From positions 19,283 through 83,282 of the forward strand of contig SAIW01000021.1 in assembly GCA_004028795.1 (NCBI GenBank): DNA of 64,000 nucleotides, read 5' to 3'. How positions within the stretch are numbered: the first letter of the stretch is position 1; each line of letters begins with the position of its first letter. A model generated the notes under the pieces. That model was not told the origin of the DNA and made no database searches. It saw only the letters and a list, made by a program, of their open reading frames with translations. Of this stretch, positions 58,296-64,000 are shown piece by piece. The stretch comes from Chitinophagaceae bacterium. Its GTDB lineage: Bacteria; Bacteroidota; Bacteroidia; Chitinophagales; Chitinophagaceae. A program made the translations under genes and the position numbers.

Positions 58296-59969
58296 TTATA
58301 CAGATAACTGTTTTTCAATAAAACTTCCTAATGTTTTATATTTTTCGTATCGCTTTTTGTATAACTCAACAACAGATGGATTAGGATGATACACTGCATC
58401 AAAACCTTGCCCCATCGAATTCATAGCATCTTCTACTTTATTATAAATACCTGCTGCTGTTGCTGCAAACATAGCTGCACCGGCTGCACAGGTTTGTTCA
58501 CTTTTATGAATACGAATGGGCATGTTCATTACATCAGCCATCATCTGCATAATGAACGGAGATTTTTTAGCAACACCACCTAAACCGATTAAACCTTTAA
58601 CCGGAACATCCTGTTCAACAAAACAGTCAACAATATTTTTTGCACCAAAGCAGGTTGCTTCAACCAATGCTCTGAACATTCTCGGTGCATCAGTTCCTAA
58701 ATTCAAACCTGCGAAAGCACCTTTTAATAATTGATTGGCATCGGGTGTTCTTCTGCCGTTTAACCAATCAACAGCTAATTCACTGTTTTCATCAAAAGAA
58801 ATTTTTTCTGCTTCCTTAGTTAAGGTAACTATGGCTTTATCATTCAATTCATTCAACAATGCATCAATTACTTTTTTATCAGCAATGGTTGATTGTGAAA
58901 GAATGTTTTTTGCAGGCCATAATAATGTATTTTTCAACCAGGCATACGCATCGCCAAATGCACTTTGCCCTGCTTCTAACCCCATCATATCCGGAATTAC
59001 TGAGCCATTAACCTGTCCGCAAATTCCTTTTACTAATTTCCCTTTTAAATCTTCTAAAGGTGTAACCAACATATCGCATGTTGAGGTACCCATTACCTTA
59101 CTTAAATGATAAGGCTCAATCTGCCCGCCAACTGCACCCATATGAGCATCAAAAGCACCAACACCGATAACTACATTGGTTGATAAGCCTAAACGTTCTG
59201 CCCATTCTGCACATAAATTGCCAACACTTTTATCTGCCGTATAAGTTTCTGTAAATAGTTTTTGCGTAAAGCCTTTTAACAATGGGTCGAGCGATGAGAA
59301 GAAATCATCCGGAGGTAATCCTTTAAAATCTTCTGCCCATAAGGCTTTGTGGCCGGCACTGCAAACACCACGTTTCATGGCTGCAGCAGTTTCCCCACCA
59401 CTTAATAAGAAAGGAATCCAATCGCAATGCTCTGCGAATGAATAAATATTTTTTCTTATACTTTCATCTTCACGTAGTATGTGTAATAGTTTAGCCCAGA
59501 ACCATTCGCTGCTGTAAATACCGCCCACAAATTGTAAATAGTTAACATCAAACTTTGTTGCATGGCTGTTTATTTCTGCAGCTTCTTTTGTTGAAGTATG
59601 ATCTTTCCACAACACAAACATGGCATTCGGATTTTCCTTAAAATCACTTCTTAATGCCAATGGTGTTCCTGTTTCATCAATAGCAACGGGAGAGGAGCCC
59701 GTTGTATCAACAGATATTGCTTTGATATTTTCAGCAACTGCTGAGCCTGCTTGTTTTAAACAATCTTTTATGGTTGCTTCCAAACCTTCTACATAATCTA
59801 AAGGATGTTGCCTGAATTGTTGTAGTGAAGCATTACAGTATAAACCATCTCTCCAACGGGGATAATAAAAAACAGATGCTGCAACTTCCTGACCGTTTGC
59901 AGTATTAACGATTATAGAACGAACAGAATCAGTGCCATAATCAACTCCAATTACAAATGAATCTTTCAT
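58296..59969 (-). CDS. araB: Ribulokinase
   Basis: Phosphorylates L-ribulose with ATP. The 557 aa begin FVIGVDYGTDSVRSIIVNTANGQEV, the FGGY-kinase phosphate motif, with later motifs SVDTTGSSPVAIDE, GVGAFDAHMGAVGGQIEP (catalytic Asp) and the C-terminal FGGY signature VKGLIGLGGVAKKSPFIMQMMADVMNMPI. It starts with ATG and follows araR at 56 bp. A perfect 15-bp palindrome lies 16-30 nt upstream. Confidence 0.96.
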   Translation of the reverse strand: MKDSFVIGVDYGTDSVRSIIVNTANGQEVAASVFYYPRWRDGLYCNASLQQFRQHPLDYVEGLEATIKDCLKQAGSAVAENIKAISVDTTGSSPVAIDETGTPLALRSDFKENPNAMFVLWKDHTSTKEAAEINSHATKFDVNYLQFVGGIYSSEWFWAKLLHILREDESIRKNIYSFAEHCDWIPFLLSGGETAAAMKRGVCSAGHKALWAEDFKGLPPDDFFSSLDPLLKGFTQKLFTETYTADKSVGNLCAEWAERLGLSTNVVIGVGAFDAHMGAVGGQIEPYHLSKVMGTSTCDMLVTPLEDLKGKLVKGICGQVNGSVIPDMMGLEAGQSAFGDAYAWLKNTLLWPAKNILSQSTIADKKVIDALLNELNDKAIVTLTKEAEKISFDENSELAVDWLNGRRTPDANQLLKGAFAGLNLGTDAPRMFRALVEATCFGAKNIVDCFVEQDVPVKGLIGLGGVAKKSPFIMQMMADVMNMPIRIHKSEQTCAAGAAMFAATAAGIYNKVEDAMNSMGQGFDAVYHPNPSVVELYKKRYEKYKTLGSFIEKQLSV

Positions 59970-59984
59970 GGGGCAAGTGTATTC

Positions 59985-59999
59985 GTGTCAAATTAACAC
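59985..59999 (-). promoter_or_regulatory. Palindromic operator candidate before araB
   Basis: GTGTcAAaTTaACAC is a 15-bp imperfect palindrome (GTGT-n-AA-n-TT-n-ACAC), 16 nt before the araB ATG. On the minus strand it overlaps TTAATTTG, a near match to the -7 box. It is the likely AraR binding site. Confidence 0.55.
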
Positions 60000-60025
60000 T
60001 TAATTATTTAGTTCAAAAAATTTAA

Positions 60026-60733
60026 TTATCCTTTGAGCTTGTGAGAATTGGGGATAATATTCAAAAAAGCCTGAAACTTTGCTTTGTAATTATTTTTATT
60101 GAGTTTATAATAATATGCCCCTTTTTTTGAGTTCTCTCTTTCTTTATCCGGTTGCTTAACTAATAAACCGGTAGATAATAGTTTTCTGCTGAAATTACGT
60201 TTGTCAATTTCAGTTCCGTAAACACCTTCGTATAAATTTTGTAATTGAGGAATGGTAAATTTTTCGGGCATCAATTCAAAAAGAATCGGGTGCAAGGCTG
60301 CTTTATATTGCAGTTTTTCTTTTGCCATTTCAACCATTTCATCATGGTCGAAAATAAGCTTCGGTATTTTATCTAAACGAAACCATTCTGCATGAAACTC
60401 ATGGCTTATCTGCTTTTCATAAGCATGTATATCAATCAGGGCAAAATATGCAACTGAAATGGTTCTTTCAATCGGGTCTCTCTTTGGATTACTAAAAGCA
60501 TGCAGTTGTTCAAGATATACACCACTTAATCCGGTAAGTAATTTTAAAATTCTTGAAGCTGCTTTACTCAAGTCCTCATCCTGTTGTAAAAAACTACCTA
60601 TTAAACTCCACTTACCTTTTTCAGGTTCCATGCCACGTTTTACCAAAAGAATTTTTAAGTCAACGCCATCAAATCCAAATACAATGCAGTCAATAGCGGT
60701 TAGCAACCGGGTTTGTTTCGAATATTTGCTCAT
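60026..60733 (-). CDS. araR: Nudix-fold arabinose regulator (NrtR/AraR type)
   Basis: A 235-aa predicted transcription factor. An N-terminal Nudix domain (about 10-145, AIDCIVFGFDGVDLKILLVKRG, GKWSLIGSFL) is followed by a winged helix-turn-helix (about 150-225, IPQLQNLYEGVYGTEIDKRNFSRKLLSTGLL). In the Nudix box the metal-binding glutamates are lost: I62, L65 and L66 replace the Glu of REUxEE (numbering from the ATG at 60733), though E53 and G68 remain. So it should bind a ligand rather than hydrolyse one. Regulators of this family control arabinose genes in Bacteroides; the araB neighbour supports the same role here. The true start is the ATG at 60733 rather than a TTG one codon upstream. Confidence 0.85.
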   Translation of the reverse strand: MSKYSKQTRLLTAIDCIVFGFDGVDLKILLVKRGMEPEKGKWSLIGSFLQQDEDLSKAASRILKLLTGLSGVYLEQLHAFSNPKRDPIERTISVAYFALIDIHAYEKQISHEFHAEWFRLDKIPKLIFDHDEMVEMAKEKLQYKAALHPILFELMPEKFTIPQLQNLYEGVYGTEIDKRNFSRKLLSTGLLVKQPDKERENSKKGAYYYKLNKNNYKAKFQAFLNIIPNSHKLKG

Positions 60734-60747
60734 CAAAGAATCTTATG

Positions 60748-60767
60748 TTTACAAATATAATTGTTAA
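60748..60767 (-). promoter_or_regulatory. araR promoter -7 box overlapped by a palindrome
   Basis: TTTACAAATATAATTGTTAA matches its reverse complement at 16 of 20 positions. On the minus strand it contains TATATTTG (60759-60752), a consensus -7 box, 16 nt before the araR ATG. No clear -33 TTG is found. This layout suggests autoregulation. Confidence 0.5.
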
Positions 60768-60781
60768 GCAAAAGGTTATAA

Positions 60782-60808
60782 AAAAAAGAGGCTTTTGGCC
60801 TCTTTTTT
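60782..60808 (-). terminator. Terminator of the Tyr/Arg-rich protein gene
   Basis: AAAAAAGAGGC-TTTTG-GCCTCTTTTTT, a strong intrinsic terminator on the minus strand 16 nt past the stop at 60824. Confidence 0.9.
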
Positions 60809-60823
60809 ATAAGATTTTAATAT

Positions 60824-61336
60824 TTAATGACCTCTTCTGCCCCAACCTTCGCCACGTTCAAATCTTTCATGTTCTTCATGTCTTTCTTCACCCCATCCAC
60901 GACCTCTGTCGTAATCTCTTCTTTCATATCCTATATTTCTGCTTCTGTCATAGTCATTATAGCCTCTGTTTACATAAACCTGTTGAGGTCTGTATCCGTA
61001 AGTATTTCTATAATAATCTGCTCTTAAATAAGGGTTACATTCATTAATTCTTACATAACGTGCACGGCCGAAATCGCAACTGCGGTAAGCGTAAGGCAAT
61101 TGGTTACATCTTATCCAGTTATAACCATCAAAATAAACGTATTGGCGTAAACCGATATTATAGTAAACATCCCAATCAGGATAGTAATAGTAGTTATCAT
61201 CGTAGTATGGTTGTGCTACTACAGGTGCAACAGGTACACCAATATGAACACCTATTCCAACCCTGATTTGCCCCTGCGTTTTATTGGTTAACAGAAAAAC
61301 TGTAAAAACTGTTGCGAGTGTAATAATCTTTTTCAT
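60824..61336 (-). CDS. Secreted Tyr/Arg-rich protein
   Basis: A 170-aa exported protein with a signal peptide (about 1-22, IITLATVFTVFLLTNKTQGQ). The mature protein is dominated by Tyr, Arg, Asp and Gly (YYDDNYYYYPDWDVYYN, YERRDYDRGRGWGEERHEEHERFERGEG), ending in a Gly/Arg/Glu-rich tail. It resembles small Bacteroidota secreted proteins with repeated aromatic and Arg residues. The function is unknown. A strong terminator follows, so it is monocistronic. Confidence 0.72.
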   Translation of the reverse strand: MKKIITLATVFTVFLLTNKTQGQIRVGIGVHIGVPVAPVVAQPYYDDNYYYYPDWDVYYNIGLRQYVYFDGYNWIRCNQLPYAYRSCDFGRARYVRINECNPYLRADYYRNTYGYRPQQVYVNRGYNDYDRSRNIGYERRDYDRGRGWGEERHEEHERFERGEGWGRRGH

Positions 61337-61415
61337 AACAAAAGGTTTAATACACTCAATAAGCCAAATGCAATGCCAAAATAAAACGCAACTGTTATAA
61401 AAATGTGAAGGATGA

Positions 61416-62549
61416 TTATTTGGAAGACAATAAAACTTTATTAGTTGTACTGGTATTTGAAGTTACTATTGTTGATGTTATGGTTTCTATATTAATTTTT
61501 TCTTTGGGTTTATAAATATTTATGTTAGCAAGTTGAGCAATGGTAGGTGCAATTTGTTTTAAATAAAGCTGCGAATTGGTTTTAACTTCTCCTTTAGCTT
61601 CAATATTATTGCCCAGTACTGCTATCCATGCTTCGCTGCTGCCTTTTATTAGTGTGTAATGATTCATCCATTTATTTTGTTTTTTACCTCTTCCATGATC
61701 TGTTGTAATAATAAAAATGGTATTGTTTTTATAAAAAGGAATTTGCTGTAATTCGTACCATAATTCACCAATCATATTATCAATTTTATTTGCCTGTTGC
61801 AGGTACATATCATAGCGGGCTTGATGTGCATACTCATCTGTTTCTCCAAAACCTATCATCATTAATTTAGGTAAATTTTTTTTAATGTATTGTTTGGCGT
61901 GAAGAAAAGTAAACTCATCATACCTGGTACGTTCTTTTTCTTCAACTTCATTTTGAAGATTATTTACGGCAATATGAATTGAATCGGTTGCAGTATCATC
62001 AAAAAAATCATCATAACCTGCATTAACAGGAAAATGAGAAGTTGTTGGATTGAAAATATATTTTAAAATACTCCACGAACAAAAGGCTGCTACTTTGTTT
62101 TTATAAGCAGCGGTTGTATCGAATAAGGAGAAGAAGTTTGTGTTTTTATTTAATGTTGGTGTATTTAAAACCGGAATAATATCAGGCTTGCCTGTTAAAA
62201 TTTCATTATAGCCGGGGTATGAAAATTTGTAAATATTGGCTGCATCTACTTTGTTATTACATGCTCTGTTGCCATACAGGCTTCCTTTTTGTGCAATTAC
62301 ATTCCAAAAAAAAGGCATTAACTTTTTTCTTCTTTCAAAATCATTTTCTCCATTCCATCTTACATTAGCTAAAGATGTATCAAATACAAATTCAGGATTT
62401 TTAAGAATGTTGGTATCTGCACCTTTAAAAAGTTCCTGCCATCGGTAACCGTCAATAGTGATTAGAAAAATGTTGGGATGATTGTTTTCCTGCTGTGCAT
62501 TGACTTTGATAAAAGAAAATACAAGCACACATGATAAAAAGAATTTCAT
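61416..62549 (-). CDS. Alkaline phosphatase-superfamily protein (phosphodiesterase-like), secreted
   Basis: A 377-aa protein with a signal peptide (about 1-19, FFLSCVLVFSFIKVNAQ) from the ATG at 62549; the frame is open further upstream only through TTG. The fold is that of type I phosphodiesterase or nucleotide pyrophosphatase: FLITIDGYRWQELFKGAD near the N-terminus (metal Asp), YGNRACNNKVDAANI, MIGFGETDEYAHQARYD and FIITTDHGRGKKQNKWMNH (metal-binding Asp/His). No sulfatase CxPxR motif occurs. The substrate is unknown. Confidence 0.82.
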   Translation of the reverse strand: MKFFLSCVLVFSFIKVNAQQENNHPNIFLITIDGYRWQELFKGADTNILKNPEFVFDTSLANVRWNGENDFERRKKLMPFFWNVIAQKGSLYGNRACNNKVDAANIYKFSYPGYNEILTGKPDIIPVLNTPTLNKNTNFFSLFDTTAAYKNKVAAFCSWSILKYIFNPTTSHFPVNAGYDDFFDDTATDSIHIAVNNLQNEVEEKERTRYDEFTFLHAKQYIKKNLPKLMMIGFGETDEYAHQARYDMYLQQANKIDNMIGELWYELQQIPFYKNNTIFIITTDHGRGKKQNKWMNHYTLIKGSSEAWIAVLGNNIEAKGEVKTNSQLYLKQIAPTIAQLANINIYKPKEKINIETITSTIVTSNTSTTNKVLLSSK

Positions 62550-62648
62550 TGGGTTAGGTTTTGCAAAAAAACTTTGCAATTGCTAACTGCATGTAATCAG
62601 TAAGTTATTTAATTATGAATATGTTGCTAAACCAATAACCCTTATGTA

Positions 62649-63884
62649 TTATCGCTTTAAAATTTCTAATACAGTACCTAATAAAACATTAGTACCCAAT
62701 GCTAAATCTTCGTAAGAAGAATATTCCAAGGGATTATGACTGATGCCATCTTTGCTTCGTATAAAAATCATTCCGTAATCGGTAGCGTAGGAGAGTGGCA
62801 AAGAATCATGAAAGGGACCACTCATTAATTCAGGGGCATCTAAGTTTAGTTTATTACATGCTGCATGAATGATTGTTTTAATCCATTCTGCACAATAGCG
62901 GGGTTCGCTGTTCGTGTCTTCTGTTAATGTATAAGTTAATCCATGCTTCTTTGTTATACTTTCAATTTTCTCTTTCAACTGTTGTTCGTATTTGTGTCTT
63001 CTTTCCAAATCAATATCACGCAAATCAATAGTTATCGTTACTTCTTCAGGAATAATATTTCTGCTTGCAGGGAAAACATTGATTGTGCCGACTGTACCCA
63101 CAGTTGGTGCACCCGGAATTTGTGTAGCAATTTCATTTAATGCAATAATAATTTCAGCAGCACCAACCAATGCGTCTTTTCTTATTGCCATAGGTACAGA
63201 GCCTGCATGGCCTGCCATTCCTTTTAGTTTTAGTGTTGCCCATAAAGGGCCTGAAATACCGGATACCACACCAACAGGTTTATTGGCAATATCTAACACA
63301 GGGCCTTGTTCAATATGTAATTCTAAAAAACAATAAATGCTGCCGGGCTGATATTCATCATCTTTAAACTTAGTTATATCACAACCGAAATCTTTCAATG
63401 CTTGTTCACGTGTAATACCATTTTTATCTTTTCGTTGCAGCTCACCTGCTTCTAATTTGCCGAGAATACCTCTGCTGCCGAATAAACCTTTATTAAAACG
63501 CCAGCCTTCTTCATCGGCAAAAGAAATAATGTCAATACTTCTTTCGGGAATGATATTGTTTTCTTTTAGAGTGGTGGCTACTTCAATAGCACATAACACA
63601 CCTGCCACACCATCGAACCTGCCGCCATAGGGTTGAGAATCTAAATGAGAGCCCATCATTAACACAGGCAATGTTTTATTCTTTCCTTCCATTCTTCCGA
63701 TAAGGTTACCGAAATTGTCTATATGTGTTGTCATACCGGCTTCCTCCATCCAGCTTGCAGCCAATACAAATGCTTTCTTTTCATCTTGTGAATGGGCAGG
63801 GCGATTGGTCCCTGTTTTACCGATTTTACCAATCAAGCTCATGGCTTCAAAGTGTTGCTGTAGGCGGGTGGGATTGATGTTCAT
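62649..63884 (-). CDS. M20-family Zn hydrolase (N-carbamoyl-L-amino-acid hydrolase or allantoate amidohydrolase type)
   Basis: A 411-aa dinuclear Zn2+ enzyme. Metal and catalytic residues are visible: MGSHLDSQPYGGRFDGVAGVLCAI (His, Asp), IISFADEEGWRFNKGLFGSRG (Glu pair) and LELHIEQGPVLDIANKPVGVV (His/Glu). The C-terminal domain is complete (SGPFHDSLPLSYATDYGMIFIRSKDGISHNPLEYSSYEDLALG). This subgroup cleaves N-carbamoyl or ureido compounds. No allantoin or pyrimidine-degradation gene is adjacent, so the exact substrate is open. It starts with ATG. Confidence 0.88.
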   Translation of the reverse strand: MNINPTRLQQHFEAMSLIGKIGKTGTNRPAHSQDEKKAFVLAASWMEEAGMTTHIDNFGNLIGRMEGKNKTLPVLMMGSHLDSQPYGGRFDGVAGVLCAIEVATTLKENNIIPERSIDIISFADEEGWRFNKGLFGSRGILGKLEAGELQRKDKNGITREQALKDFGCDITKFKDDEYQPGSIYCFLELHIEQGPVLDIANKPVGVVSGISGPLWATLKLKGMAGHAGSVPMAIRKDALVGAAEIIIALNEIATQIPGAPTVGTVGTINVFPASRNIIPEEVTITIDLRDIDLERRHKYEQQLKEKIESITKKHGLTYTLTEDTNSEPRYCAEWIKTIIHAACNKLNLDAPELMSGPFHDSLPLSYATDYGMIFIRSKDGISHNPLEYSSYEDLALGTNVLLGTVLEILKR

Positions 63885-64000
63885 TTATACTCTAATTATT
63901 TAATGGGTAATTTTTTAAAGAATTAAATTTCCAATTAGGGTTTAATTGAATTTTCTTTAAAAGTGAATTCAATAGTTGTATACTATTTGCTGTTTGAAAC

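Noticed and set aside
61416..62549. Sulfatase as client of the formylglycine-enzyme homologue
   Set aside because: It belongs to the same superfamily, but the CxPxR motif is absent and residues fit the phosphodiesterase branch.

Overview
The window reads as a chromosomal segment of a Bacteroidota member, most likely a Chitinophagaceae-like freshwater or soil bacterium (the family-level placement is inference). The signs are low GC; a short (~285 aa) primary sigma factor without region 1.1; promoters of the TTG-N19/20-TAnnTTTG type with few Shine-Dalgarno sequences; Bacteroidota families (DUF6089-like barrel, DUF4954-like beta-helix protein, Nudix-type AraR, K+-type membrane pyrophosphatase); and many short palindromic intergenic repeats. 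I see no tRNA, rRNA, CRISPR, phage, transposase, defence system or biosynthetic cluster. Gene order is that of a core chromosome.

Layout. 0-5.9 kb: glycogen branching enzyme, PhyH-type dioxygenase, small unknown, orphan histidine kinase, membrane-anchored coiled-coil protein. 6-12 kb: PolB-type exonuclease, DNA polymerase III delta, outer-membrane barrel, pgi-GNAT pair, threonine aldolase. 12-15 kb: rpoD, trxB, a 61-aa protein with its own promoter, leader and terminator, and a dihaem cytochrome c. 15-22 kb: glycosyltransferase, CBM20-GH77 glucanotransferase, dipeptide epimerase-HAD pair, TonB. 22-28 kb: MORN-like protein, folC, mgtE, SET-domain protein. 26.9-31.7 kb: a TetR-EmrA-EmrB-TolC efflux operon with paired operators over its promoter. 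31.8-40 kb: GH1 glucosidase, a lipoprotein with an FKBP domain split by an in-frame TGA, queA, DUF4954-like protein, glmS. 40-52 kb: GNAT, DUF4337-like protein, sterol-desaturase-family protein, two tandem small Cys-rich paralogues, hppA, beta-lactamase-fold hydrolase, serA, a lipoprotein formylglycine-generating-enzyme homologue, flavin reductase. 52-61 kb: an arabinose locus on the minus strand (araR-araB-araD-GH127-galM-araA). 61-64 kb: secreted Tyr/Arg-rich protein, phosphodiesterase-like protein, M20 amidohydrolase.

How genes work together. GlgB and the DPE2-like glucanotransferase suggest glycogen or malto-oligosaccharide turnover. The arabinose locus is a near-complete route from L-arabinofuranosides to xylulose-5-phosphate, with a catalytically degenerate Nudix protein as likely regulator and palindromes placed over its promoters; no arabinose importer is present. 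The Emr locus is a textbook self-repressed pump.

The most unusual feature is the intergenic landscape. A dispersed repeat (core TTGCGTCGCACTCTTGTAC, called family A here) occurs about nine times. In two copies it is interrupted by two different 20-bp palindromes at different positions; deleting both 20-bp segments restores alignment with uninterrupted copies elsewhere in the window. A composite of three repeat families also follows the stop codons of two unrelated genes in the same order. Other points for follow-up are the in-frame TGA in the FKBP domain, the tandem Cys-rich small proteins, the 61-aa protein with a strong Shine-Dalgarno, and the structured queA leader.
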